Shown: in pieces, positions 48,430 through 57,493 of the stretch
Layout: every line of letters starts with the position of its first letter
Position numbering within the stretch: position 1 is the stretch's first letter
From: Streptomyces shenzhenensis
GTDB taxonomy: Bacteria; Actinomycetota; Actinomycetes; Streptomycetales; Streptomycetaceae
DNA: 64,000 nucleotides
Direction of reading: 5' to 3'
Assembly: GCF_003688995.1 (NCBI RefSeq)
Contig: NZ_PENI01000001.1
Span: 372,001-436,000, forward strand
Program-made: the position numbers and the translations under genes
Notes under the pieces: model-generated
Told to the model about the DNA's origin: nothing
Database searches by the model: none
Seen by the model: only the letters and a program-made list of their open reading frames with translations

Positions 48430-50699
48430 GCGTGGAACCCGGCGTGCCTCTACAGGGTCTGCGAATGGATCTGCCGAGTGGTGGGCCTTTCTGCGGGACA
48501 CCGGCTGCGGGCAGTACAGGCGCCCGAGCACTGACGCGAAGCAGCAGCGGCCGGGATGCTGGAGCGGCGACTGTTTCCCCAAGTAACCGGTCTCGTCAAC
48601 GCGCAGAGCATTCCGGCGAGGACAACCGCTCGTGCGAGTTGTGCCGTCGGGCTTGGTCACGGTGGTGCGTGCGGGACAGGCCCAGGCGAAGTAGCGCTGG
48701 GCCGGGTGGTTGGTCGTGTGCGAGGTCCGTACGGGGCGCTGCTTGGGCGGGATTGTGAACTTGCGCAGTTCGGCCTGGCCCCCGTGGTCGGGGCAGGTGG
48801 GTGGGCGGAGGAGTAGGTCGGCGTTCTCGTGGTCAAGGATGTGACGGGCGAAGCGACGTCCCCGGAACGGGACCATGATCTCCCGTCGGCCCTGACCGCC
48901 GGGTGCGTGGGACAAAGTGTTCAGGCTGCCGAGGAAGCAGAGCTGCTCGTCGATCACCAGGATCTTCTGGTGCATGTCCTTGATCTCCACCACGGTGTCG
49001 GCCACCGCCTTGAGTTCCGGCAGCCGGCGTTGAGCATCGGCCGCGGTGGCCGGGTTCGCCAGCTGGCCCTGCAGCAGGCTGTCGCTCTCGTCGGTGACGA
49101 AGAGGTGGATCCGCACACCACGGCGGCGCGCGTCCTGAAGCCGCGGGAGAACCTCCCACATGCGCTTGGTGTACCAGGGGGACCAGAGCCAGATGCTGTG
49201 GCGGGCCTGGTCCATGGCATCGAGGGCGTCCGGGAAGTAGGTGTCCTCGTCATGGACGGCGGTGTATCGGACCTGGCCCTCGAAGGCCTGCCAGATCTCA
49301 TGCTGCAACGGGGTCAGCCCCGTCGACTCGCCAGAGGGCAGGCCGAGGAGTTGATCGGAACGGACACCGCGCACCAGCGCCTCGGGCTCCGCTCTCGCCA
49401 TGTCCCGCAACTGGCCCAGTACTGTTCCGTCCGCCGCCCTGGCCAGGGCGTCCCAGGCCACGAGCGCGTAGACGCGCTGGCGGGCCCGCGTCGCCGCCTG
49501 GTCCTGCGGCGGCCCCGCCCGGCCAGTTCACGCTCCTCCGTGTCCAGCGCGGCCAGCGCGGCTTCGGCGTCGAACAGCGCGGCTCGCAGGTGCTGCTGGC
49601 TCTGCTCCCCCTTCTCGATCTCGGTCAGCCACTGCGCCGCCTGCTCCAGCAAAGCCCGCTGAGGCGCCCAGCTCTCCCAGCGCTCTCGCGCCTCCCGATG
49701 CTTGTCGGAGGCATCCTCACTCCGCGTCAGGGCTTCCTCCTCGCCCGCTTCGGCCGCCTCCAGTTCGACCGCGAGGCGCTCCACCAGAGCGCCGTGAGCA
49801 AGACGACCCTTGGCCTGTTCGTACATGTCGGGGTCGAAACCGGTGAGTCGGCTCTCCGTCTCGCGCAATTCCGTCAGCGCCGGATCTTTTGTCAAGGCGG
49901 CGAGTCGCTCGGCGATCTCTTCCACTGCCTGCTCGGCCTCCGCCACCTTCGCCCGCACCAGCGAGGGCAGCGACACGCGCGGGTCCTCGGCCACGTGACG
50001 GAGCGCGGGAGAGCCGACCCGGACCATCAGGCCAGGCGGAAGGGAAGAGCGTTCCTTGAGCACGCCCTCCAGCGCGTTGTCCACCGCCACGTTGGTGCCG
50101 GAGGCCAGCAGGACCCGCTTGCCCCGCAGGGCCAGGTCGCTCAACGCACGGGTCAGCACGGTCGTCTTCCCGGTGCCGGGCGGCCCCCAGATCAACCGCA
50201 GGCCCGGAGAGGTGCAGGCCAGGTACGCCTGTGCCTGACCGCCCTTCAGGACACCACCGCAGGCCGAACTGTCCGCAGGCGCGACCGTGTCGATACGGCC
50301 GCCGACCAGCCGCTCCGCGAGTCCGGGGTCCGGCAGGCCTGCCAGCGCCTCGCGCAGCGAGCGCAGCAGGAAATCAGGCGGGCGCCGCACCGCCCATAGC
50401 GTCAGTCCGGTCCGGGGTGCGTGGGCCGCCACCTGGAGGCGGACCCGCTCCGACTCGACCCGCCAGCCGAGGACAGTGAACGACCGGCCCCGCCGATCCT
50501 CGGGCCCAGCCCCGGTGGCCAGCCGCATGTCCTGGAGGTCGTCCGGATCGATCCGGCTCGCATAGGTGGGCAACCCGTACCAGCCGTCCTCCAGGTAGTG
50601 CACGTCCCCGACCCGTGTGTGCCCTGGGGATTCCGAACGGCCACCGGCGCGGGTCTCACCGGCCAGCACCTCGTCCACTGCCTGGACCAGCTGCTCCAT
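48430..50699 (-). pseudogene. DNA2/NAM7-type helicase with PLD nuclease domain, internally deleted
   Basis: The 5' part (49520-50699) encodes an accessory domain, Walker A GPPGTGKTTVLTRALSDLAL, the motif Ia region and a long coiled coil (EEIAERLAALTKDPALTEL). The 3' part (48430 to about 49510) is in another frame. It begins [16 protein letters not shown], which resembles helicase motif VI, and continues to a phospholipase-D-like domain with the HxK motif (MHQKILVID) and a cysteine-containing tail. Motifs II to V, several hundred residues in such helicases, are missing at the junction near 49505-49515, and the halves are out of frame. Internal deletion is the simplest reading. The 3' part then runs without a stop into the DUF255 gene. 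Confidence 0.75.
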
Positions 50700-50967
50700 C
50701 CACTGCGCCAACGTTCCCCCACTTGGCCCACCTGGACACAACAACGCCACTTCCGACGACTATCGCACGCCGATCACTCCCCGTGTGCGCTTGTTATGCA
50801 AGTCCATTCTTCGATCTCGCCGACGTCCATCCACTCACTTGTGCAGAGGTCGCTCTTGGGATGGATGGGCTTCTGCTCCTGTCCTGCGCCGCTGTGCCGA
50901 CCGGGATGCGCAGTACGCTGAGTCGAGCAGCACCGGACCTGACGGACATCCTCGAAGGGGGTACGCC

Positions 50968-51534
50968 ATGACCGCAGAGATGGTCGCGCCCGCGTGGATG
51001 CACACGCAGATCAGCGCGGAGCAGTACGACTCCTGGTCCGAGGAGCAGTGCGCAGGCATTGAGATCGTGGACGGGATGGTCGTCGTGAGCCCGAGTGCGT
51101 CCAAGCGGCACAACCGGTTGGCTCGTATCCTGGCCAACGCCCTGGACGCTGCCGCAGGTCCTGACTGGAACGCTGACACGGACTTCGACGTCCGTCTGCA
51201 GGACGTGCCCCTCACCAACCGTCGTCCGGATGTCACTGTGTACCGGGCCGAGACCATCGACCTCACACCCACTCGTCCAGAGCATGTGCTCCTCGTGATC
51301 GAGGTCGTGTCGCCCGGCTCGGAGACCACTGACCGGATCGTGAAGGTGGATCAGTACGCCAAAGCCGGGATCCCCTTTTACTGGCGTATCGAGCAAGCTG
51401 CCACTGGCGTTCCGATCGTCTACACGTACGTTCTCGATCCTGCCAACAGGACTTACCGGGAAGGCGATGTTTTCACCGGCGTGGTCAAAGCCGTCGCGCC
51501 CTTCTCCGTCACAGTCGACCTTGGAGTCATGTAG
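50968..51534 (+). CDS. Uma2 family (DUF820) putative restriction-endonuclease-fold protein
   Basis: This 188-residue PD-(D/E)XK-fold protein shows YEIVDG-like GIEIVDGMVVVSPS, RRPDVTVYRAETI (the Asp) and VLLVIEVVSPGSETTDR (the E-x-V/K core), followed by VKVDQYAKAGIPFYWRIE, all typical of Uma2 proteins. They are abundant in actinobacteria; nuclease activity is predicted from the fold but mostly unproven. ATG at 50968 has GAAGGGGG 5-8 nt upstream. It is divergent from the ruined helicase, with a 268-bp promoter region in which no other feature was recognised. Confidence 0.9.
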   Translation: MTAEMVAPAWMHTQISAEQYDSWSEEQCAGIEIVDGMVVVSPSASKRHNRLARILANALDAAAGPDWNADTDFDVRLQDVPLTNRRPDVTVYRAETIDLTPTRPEHVLLVIEVVSPGSETTDRIVKVDQYAKAGIPFYWRIEQAATGVPIVYTYVLDPANRTYREGDVFTGVVKAVAPFSVTVDLGVM

Positions 51535-51545
51535 GGAACGGAGAA

Positions 51546-51560
51546 GCCGGCGTTGCCGGC
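51546..51560 (+). terminator. Short hairpin after the Uma2 gene
   Basis: GCCGGC (51546-51551), loop GTT, GCCGGC (51555-51560), beginning 12 bp after the stop. It is short but perfectly paired. Confidence 0.4.
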
Positions 51561-51783
51561 GACGCTTCACCGAGGACTCCCGCATCGACCTTCGCCTCAA
51601 GATCGTCACCATCGGTGCTCATGACGTCACTTCGCGGACCCACCGCGCCCCCGCCACTCGGCAGACTCGGGTCACCGGGCGCGGGAGGAGCCCCTGCTCT
51701 TCGTGATCGCCGACCCCTCGCGTTCGTGGCTCAGGCGAAGGACACTCGTAGGCAATGGAGTTGCGGCCGGAGGGGGACGGGAC

Positions 51784-54700
51784 ATGCGGGACAGCCATCG
51801 GGCCGAGGCCGAGCGGCTCGTGGTGCGGGCGGTCGAGGAGGAGGTACGCCGCTCGGGCGGGCGCCTCGACGGGCAGGTGCTGCTGTCGCGGGCGCGCGGC
51901 TCGCTGGACGCCATGGCGCAGACGGCCGCCGAGGAGTACGTGGCGTACACGCACGCGCTCGACGAGTCGGAGGCCGGCCGGCTGACCTTCGCGCAGCGGT
52001 ATGCGAAGGAGGGCGCCGGAACTCCCCTGCTGGTGGCGGGTGTCGCGGCGGTGGCGGCGACCGTGGCCGACCTGTCGCTGGGCACCGGGGCGAGCACGGC
52101 GCTCGGCGCGGGCGTGGCCGTGGGCGTCGTGGGCGCCGCCGCCACCGTGGTGAAGGTGGCCGGCACCCATCTGCCGGCCGCCCACCACCGCGCGGGCGCG
52201 GCCGGCCAGCCGGGCGGGCCCGAACAGCTGCGGCTGCAGTGGCTGACGGCGCTGGAGGTGCGCGGCATCCGGCCCTTCCTCGACCAGCAGCGGGTGCTCA
52301 GCGCCTCCACGGGCCCGAAGAAGACGGGCCCCCAGCTGCGCGGCTCGGACAAGAGCGCGGCGGCCCGCAGGCGCACGGTGCTCAGCGAGTCCTTCGGTCA
52401 ACTCCCCGATCCGGAGGGCCCGTTCGCCGGGCGCCGGCCGGAGATGACGCGGCTCAGGCAGTGGGTGCAGGCGGCCCGGGCGAGCACGGAGACCCGGCCG
52501 ACGGTGGTCGTGCTGCACGGCAGGCCCGGCTCGGGCCGCACCACCCTCGCGGTCCGTGCCACGCACGAGCTGCGGGACCACTTCCGCGGCGCGGTCGTCG
52601 TCGATCTGCGCGGGGGCAGCCGGGAGGAGCCGCCGCTGCCCACCCGCGACGCGCTGCTGCATCTGCTCAACCGGCTCGGGGCACCCCGCGAGCAGCTCCT
52701 GTTCCGCGAGCGCTCCTCCCCCGACCAGCAGCTGAAGCGGCTGAGCGAGCTGTACCACCAGCATCTGACGGGCCTTCCCGTGACGATCGTGCTGGACGAC
52801 GCCTCGGATCCCGAGCAGATCCGCGCCCTCGTCCCCGAGCGCTCCGACAGCCTGGTCCTGGTCACCTCCCAGGAGCCGCTCCAGCTGCCCGCCGACCTCC
52901 CGGCCCGGGTGCACCACCTGCCGGTCGAGCCGCTGGACGCGGCGGGCGCGGAGGAGTTGCTCGGCGGCGCCGCCCAGGACGCGTCGGGTCCGTACGACGC
53001 CGAGTCCGCGGACCGGATACGGGAGTTGTGCGGCGGTCTGCCGCTGGCCCTGCACATCGCCGGCTCGTCGCTCGGCCCGCGCACACCGCGCCGGCTGGCC
53101 ACGGACCTCGATGCGTACGGCCCGGTGGATCCGGTCGAGCGCGTCCTGTGGCTGCGCTACACCGACCAGCCGGAGCCGGCCCGCCGGCTGCTGCGCCGGC
53201 TCGCCCTGGCCGGCCGCGCCTCCCTGGGCGCCGCGGCGGCGGCCGCCCTGCTCGCCACGGACGAGGCGGAGGCGTCCCGCCAGCTGGCCGCGCTCACCCG
53301 CGCGGGCCTGCTCGACCATGTGCGGGGCCGCCGGTTCCGGCTGCACGACCTGGTCCGGGCGTTCGCCCACGCCCGCCTCCTGGACGAGGAGGAGCCCGCC
53401 CAGCGCACGGCGGCGCAGGAGCGGCTGATCGAGAACTACGGCGAGCTGGCGGACTCCGTGCTCCGCCTGGTCGACGGAAACATGTCGACCCGCTCGGACC
53501 GCTTCGGCCCGCACGGCTTCACCTCCCTCGACGAGGCGCTGCGCTGGCTGGACGACGAGTCCAGCTTCATCACGGCGGCGCTGCGCCATGCGGAGGGCGT
53601 CAACCAGGCAGCCGTGCTGAACCTGCTCGGCGCGTTGTGCGACTACTGTCTGCTGCGCGGCGACCTGTACCGCCTGGGCGAGATCAGCGAACTGGCGCAG
53701 GCCGTCGACCAGGGCCTGCTGATCCGTTCGGTGCAGTGGCGCACCGGCATCGCCGCCCGCCAGCTCGGCGAGCTGGACAAGGCCCGTACGACGCTCACCT
53801 CGGTCGTCGACCTCTATCTGGAGGCGCATCACGACGCGGGCGCGGCCCGTGCGCTGTGCTCCCTCGGCATCACGCTGCACCACCAGGGCAGTCTCACGGA
53901 GGCCGCGGCCAAGCTCCAGGAGGCCCTGGATCTCCAGGCGGCGCCCGAGCTGGCCACCGACCGGGCGTGGACGATGCACGCGCTGGCCGCGGTCCAGCGG
54001 GACCGCGCCCGGCTGCCGGAGGCCCTGGAGCTGCTGGAGCGGTCCCTGGTCCTGCACCGCGAGGGCGGCTCCGTGCACGGCGAGGCCTGGGCGCACTACC
54101 AGCTCGGCCAGCTGGCGCTGCGGATGGGCAACGTACCGCGCTCGGAGCGGGAGCTGCAGGCCGCCCTCGACCGCTACGGCCGCACCCGCGACGCCCGCGG
54201 CGAGGCCTGGGCCCTCACCCAGCTGGCCCGGGCCCGGCTCGTCGACGGCGACGCGTCCGAGGCGGCTCAGGCGCTGCGGCAGGCCGCCGCCCGGCACCGG
54301 GACAACGAGGACGCGCGCGGCGAGGCCTGGACGGTCTACTACCTCGGGCAGGCCCTGGAGGAGACGGGCGACCTGGACCGGGCCGTGCGCGAGCTGGAGC
54401 GGTCACGCACGATGTTCTCCCGGATGCGGGACGTCTACGGCCTGGCCTGCGCGCGCCACCACTCGGCCCGCGTCACCCGGGACCAGCGCGCCGCCCGGAC
54501 GGGCTCGCTGCGCAACTCCGGGTTCGCCCGGCAGCTCCTGATGGACGCCCGCGCCGACTTCCAGCGCATCGGCGTCACCCATGGCGAGGCGTGGACCTGC
54601 CTGGAGCTGGCGGTCGTGGACGCGGGCAACACCCGCGCCCAGCAGGCGCTGGCCCTGTGCGACGAGGCGATCGGCCTGTTCACCTCGTACGGCGACCAGC

Positions 54701-54984
54701 GCGGCGAGGACTGGGCCCGCTTCCTGCGCTGCACCCTGCTCCCCTACGCCGCCCCCGGCGGTGTGGAGGTCGGCACGGCGGTGGCCCAGGAGGAGCTGGC
54801 GCAGCTCGCCCGCGCGCCGCATGCCACCCGGGACGGCAAGCTGGCCGAGTATCTGGCGGCGTACGGGCTGCTGCTGGAACGCGGTGTGCAGCTGGAGGCG
54901 GGCTGGCAGGCCTGGCGTCTGGGCATGGTGCCGAACCGGCACGCCCGCGAGGTGATGGGAGTGCCGGTGCCGGCCGCGCGGTGA
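51784..54984 (+). CDS. STAND-type NTPase with C-terminal TPR domain
   Basis: This 1066-residue protein begins with a helical domain (1-75) and an Ala/Gly/Val hydrophobic segment (about 77-126, possibly two membrane passes). The NB-ARC-like NTPase follows: Walker A LHGRPGSGRTTLA near 245 and Walker B VTIVLDDASD near 335, then CGGLPLALHIAGSSLG and a winged-helix-like region. From about residue 600 there are helical repeats, four of which carry a (H/R)GEAW motif (VHGEAWAHYQL, ARGEAWALTQL, ARGEAWTVYYL, THGEAWTCLEL). ATG at 51784 has GGAGGGGG upstream. STAND proteins work as signal-triggered switches; here no effector domain such as a nuclease or protease is visible. Target unknown. Confidence 0.85.
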   Translation: MRDSHRAEAERLVVRAVEEEVRRSGGRLDGQVLLSRARGSLDAMAQTAAEEYVAYTHALDESEAGRLTFAQRYAKEGAGTPLLVAGVAAVAATVADLSLGTGASTALGAGVAVGVVGAAATVVKVAGTHLPAAHHRAGAAGQPGGPEQLRLQWLTALEVRGIRPFLDQQRVLSASTGPKKTGPQLRGSDKSAAARRRTVLSESFGQLPDPEGPFAGRRPEMTRLRQWVQAARASTETRPTVVVLHGRPGSGRTTLAVRATHELRDHFRGAVVVDLRGGSREEPPLPTRDALLHLLNRLGAPREQLLFRERSSPDQQLKRLSELYHQHLTGLPVTIVLDDASDPEQIRALVPERSDSLVLVTSQEPLQLPADLPARVHHLPVEPLDAAGAEELLGGAAQDASGPYDAESADRIRELCGGLPLALHIAGSSLGPRTPRRLATDLDAYGPVDPVERVLWLRYTDQPEPARRLLRRLALAGRASLGAAAAAALLATDEAEASRQLAALTRAGLLDHVRGRRFRLHDLVRAFAHARLLDEEEPAQRTAAQERLIENYGELADSVLRLVDGNMSTRSDRFGPHGFTSLDEALRWLDDESSFITAALRHAEGVNQAAVLNLLGALCDYCLLRGDLYRLGEISELAQAVDQGLLIRSVQWRTGIAARQLGELDKARTTLTSVVDLYLEAHHDAGAARALCSLGITLHHQGSLTEAAAKLQEALDLQAAPELATDRAWTMHALAAVQRDRARLPEALELLERSLVLHREGGSVHGEAWAHYQLGQLALRMGNVPRSERELQAALDRYGRTRDARGEAWALTQLARARLVDGDASEAAQALRQAAARHRDNEDARGEAWTVYYLGQALEETGDLDRAVRELERSRTMFSRMRDVYGLACARHHSARVTRDQRAARTGSLRNSGFARQLLMDARADFQRIGVTHGEAWTCLELAVVDAGNTRAQQALALCDEAIGLFTSYGDQRGEDWARFLRCTLLPYAAPGGVEVGTAVAQEELAQLARAPHATRDGKLAEYLAAYGLLLERGVQLEAGWQAWRLGMVPNRHAREVMGVPVPAAR

Positions 54985-54991
54985 ACGCCGG

Positions 54992-55225
54992 TCAGCCGCG
55001 CCCGGCGTTCGGTCCGGCCGACGGCGCCCCGGACTCCCCCTTGGCGTCCGGGGCCTCCTTGAAGTCGACCTTCTGCATGTGCTTGTTCATTGACTTCATG
55101 AGGCCCCAGACCGCCAGGGCCATCACCGCGAAGACGATGAAGCCGAGGACGCCGGGGGTGACCTTGTTCTCGTCGACCTCCTTGGCCAGAGGGACAAACT
55201 GCGTCAGTGCCAGGCTCAAGCTCAT
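54992..55225 (-). CDS. Small single-pass membrane protein downstream of mca
   Basis: This 77-residue protein reads MSLSLALTQFVPLAKEVDEN, one membrane helix (VLGFIVFAVMALAVWGLM), then a short Lys/Asp-rich tail. ATG at 55225 is used here; ATG at 55234 would overlap the mca stop and is also possible. It follows mca directly on the same strand, so they are probably co-transcribed. Function unknown. It is convergent with the STAND gene, with 7 bp between the stops. Confidence 0.75.
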   Translation of the reverse strand: MSLSLALTQFVPLAKEVDENKVTPGVLGFIVFAVMALAVWGLMKSMNKHMQKVDFKEAPDAKGESGAPSAGPNAGRG

Positions 55226-55226
55226 G

Positions 55227-56108
55227 TCAGGCATTGTCGCGGATGCCCGCAAAGAGGTCGTCCTCGGGGAGGGAGGTGTCGACGAGAGACTTCGCCAGTT
55301 CGTACTCCTCCGTCGGCCAGACCTCCTTCTGGAGCTCCATCGGCACCCGGAACCAGCCGCCGTCGGGGTCGATCTGGGTGGCGTGGGCGATCAGCGCCTT
55401 GTCCCGGATCTCGAAGAAGTCGGCGCACGGGATGTGCGTGGTGAGCGTGCGCTCGTCGCGCTGGATCTCCGACCAGCGCTTGAGCCAGTCCCCGTAGGGC
55501 GACTCCAGGCCGCGGTCCAGCATCGCCTGGTGCAGCGCCTCGGTGCGGGGACGGTTGAAGCCCTGGTTGTAGTAGAGCTTGAGCGACTGGAAGACCGGGC
55601 CGAACTCGGACTCCGGGTACTTCTCGGCGTCCGCCGCGCCCTCGAAGGCCACCATCGTGATCTTGTGGGTCATGATGTGGTCGGGGTGCGGGTAGCCGCC
55701 GTTCTCGTCGTAGGTGGTGATCACCTGGGGGCGGAAGGAGCGGATCTGCTTGACGAGTTCACCGGCCGCCTTGTCGACGTCCTCCAGGCCGAAGCAGCCC
55801 TCGGGCAGCGGCGGCAGCGGGTCGCCCTCGGGCAGTCCGGAGTCGACGAAGCCGAGCCACTCCTGCTTGACGCCGAGGATCTCGCGGGCCTCGTCCATCT
55901 CCTTCTTGCGTACCTCGTGGATGTGCTCCTCGATGTAGGTGTCACCCTGGAGTTTCGGATTGAGGATGGAGCCGCGCTCTCCGCCCGTGCAGGTCACGAC
56001 CAGCACGTCCACCCCCTCCGACACGTACTTCGCCATGGTGGCCGCGCCCTTGCTCGACTCGTCGTCGGGGTGCGCGTGAACGGCCATCAGTCGCAGCTGG
56101 TCAGTCAA
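55227..56108 (-). CDS. mca: Mycothiol S-conjugate amidase
   Basis: This 293-residue zinc amidase cleaves mycothiol S-conjugates during detoxification, releasing mercapturic acids for export. The LmbE-type metal motif HAHPDDES is at residues 11-18, and the second ligand region is GGYPHPDHIMTHK near 140. The sequence closely matches the actinobacterial Mca pattern, including CTGGERGSILNPKLQG. The start is TTG 56108 with GAGG 8 nt upstream, giving MTDQLRLMAVHAHPDDE. A SigR-like promoter lies at 56224-56249. It is divergent from the DUF4307 gene, a conserved actinobacterial arrangement. Confidence 0.95.
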   Translation of the reverse strand: MTDQLRLMAVHAHPDDESSKGAATMAKYVSEGVDVLVVTCTGGERGSILNPKLQGDTYIEEHIHEVRKKEMDEAREILGVKQEWLGFVDSGLPEGDPLPPLPEGCFGLEDVDKAAGELVKQIRSFRPQVITTYDENGGYPHPDHIMTHKITMVAFEGAADAEKYPESEFGPVFQSLKLYYNQGFNRPRTEALHQAMLDRGLESPYGDWLKRWSEIQRDERTLTTHIPCADFFEIRDKALIAHATQIDPDGGWFRVPMELQKEVWPTEEYELAKSLVDTSLPEDDLFAGIRDNA

Positions 56109-56223
56109 GACTCAATCCTCGGTAGGTCGGCGCCCGGGTCTTCGGGTGCAATCCAATAGTGCCGTGCCGCAGTGACGTCTCAGAGGGGTTGCGGTCGGGT
56201 GGCACGCGGGCGGCTTCTATAGT

Positions 56224-56249
56224 GACCGAATCGGGGGGCGAATAATTCC
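56224..56249 (-). promoter_or_regulatory. SigR-like promoter upstream of mca
   Basis: On the minus strand GGAAT (56249-56245), an 18-bp spacer and GTC (56226-56224) match the disulfide-stress sigma factor SigR pattern GGAAT-N18-GTT except for the last base. It lies about 115 bp before the mca start. Mca is known to belong to the thiol-stress response in Streptomyces; this site is inferred. Confidence 0.45.
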
Positions 56250-56308
56250 ACGGTCCGGTCCGGGGCCCCTGTCGGGACTCCCGTCCCGTTCCTGCCGAGA
56301 GGACGATC

Positions 56309-56707
56309 ATGAGCACGGCGAGCACGCGGCTGCCCGAGGGCCGGTACGGGCGTTCGTCGGACGAGCGCACCGACCACAAGCTCAAGATCATCGGTGCGGT
56401 GCTCGGCGCGGCCCTGCTCGCGCTGATCGGCTACTTCGCCTTCCACTACGTCGTACAGAGCGAGATCAGCGGCCAGGTGATCACCTTCAAGGCCGCGGAC
56501 GACGCGGTCGAGGTGCATCTGGAGGTCCACAAGGACGCCGGGACCGCCGGCTACTGCACGGTGCGCTCGCAGTCCGCCGACGGCGCCGAGGTGGGCCGGG
56601 CGGACTTCCGCTTCACCGGCTCGGCCACCCGCATCGACAAGGTCGTCACCCTGCGTACGACGTCCCGGGGTACGACGGCCGAGCTGCTGGGCTGCCACGC
56701 CGGCTGA
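56309..56707 (+). CDS. DUF4307 membrane protein
   Basis: This 132-residue protein has an N-terminal cytoplasmic segment (RLPEGRYGRSSDERTDHKLK), one membrane helix (IIGAVLGAALLALIGYFAFHY) and an extracytoplasmic beta-rich domain with two cysteines (GYCTVRSQ and ELLGCHAG) probably disulfide-linked. This matches DUF4307, usually encoded divergently from mca. ATG at 56309 has GAGAGGACG upstream. Function unknown. A TATAGT -10-like hexamer at 56218-56223 may serve this gene. Confidence 0.9.
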   Translation: MSTASTRLPEGRYGRSSDERTDHKLKIIGAVLGAALLALIGYFAFHYVVQSEISGQVITFKAADDAVEVHLEVHKDAGTAGYCTVRSQSADGAEVGRADFRFTGSATRIDKVVTLRTTSRGTTAELLGCHAG

Positions 56708-56875
56708 GATCACCCGCGTTGCGTCGGCCCTGACCTGCGCTGACACGATTCTGACGGCTTATGTCCTCCCCCTTCCGCCGTTGAATTGTTAGGCTCGTGG
56801 TTTCGCCCACCCGTGAAGGAACATTCTTCTGGGTAGGGCGATGCTTTGTATTCCCAGTACCGACGAGGAGCACCT

Positions 56876-57376
56876 GTGACCCAGACCAGCGAGAACGTCA
56901 CCTGGCTGACCCAGGAGGCGTACAACCAGCTCAAGGCCGAGCTGGAGTACCTGTCTGGTCCTGCGCGCACGGAGATCGCCGCCAAGATCGCGGCCGCGCG
57001 CGAGGAGGGCGACCTGCGGGAGAACGGCGGGTATCACGCGGCCAAGGAGGAGCAGGGCAAGCAGGAGCTCCGAGTGCGCCAGCTGACCCAGCTTCTGGAG
57101 AACGCCCAGGTCGGCGAGGCTCCCGCATCCGCGGACGGTGCGATCGCCCCCGGCATGATGGTGACGATCGCCTTCGACGGCGACGAGGACGACACGATGG
57201 CGTTCCTGCTCGCCTCCCGTGAGTACGCGAGCGCCGACATCGAGACGTACTCCCCGCAGTCCCCGCTGGGTGCCGGCGTGATCGGCCACAAGGTGGGCGA
57301 GGACGCGGAGTACGAGCTGCCCAACGGCCGGAAGGCCTCGGTGAAGATCCTCAAGGCCGAGCCGTACTCGGGCTGA
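56876..57376 (+). CDS. greA: Transcription elongation factor GreA
   Basis: This 166-residue factor stimulates transcript cleavage by backtracked RNA polymerase. The N-terminal coiled coil (TWLTQEAYNQLKAELEYLSG, with acidic tip residues EEGDLRENGGYHAAKEEQGK) and the C-terminal FKBP-like domain (PLGAGVIGHKVGEDAEYELPNG) are complete. GTG at 56876 follows GAGGAG by 5 nt. It has a strong terminator. Standard length and motifs, no oddities. Confidence 0.97.
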   Translation: MTQTSENVTWLTQEAYNQLKAELEYLSGPARTEIAAKIAAAREEGDLRENGGYHAAKEEQGKQELRVRQLTQLLENAQVGEAPASADGAIAPGMMVTIAFDGDEDDTMAFLLASREYASADIETYSPQSPLGAGVIGHKVGEDAEYELPNGRKASVKILKAEPYSG

Positions 57377-57400
57377 TCCCCGCCGACTGATCCCGGTCGA

Positions 57401-57440
57401 GGCCCCCGGCGTCCTGTCGATCCTGTCGACGCCGGGGGTC
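57401..57440 (+). terminator. greA terminator
   Basis: GGCCCCCGGCGTC (57401-57413) pairs with GACGCCGGGGGTC (57428-57440), a stem of 11-13 bp around a 14-nt loop, 24 bp after the stop. Confidence 0.9.
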
Positions 57441-57493
57441 TCGCCCTGTCGGGCAGCCGTTGTGCCGCAGGGGCCGGGCGGAGGGCGGAGCTG

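Noticed and set aside
51615..56159. A 1514-codon plus-strand open frame
   Set aside because: It runs across the STAND gene, mca and the small membrane-protein gene in a second frame and on the opposite strand to mca. The translation is Arg/Gly/Ala-rich without domains; this is a GC-driven shadow.
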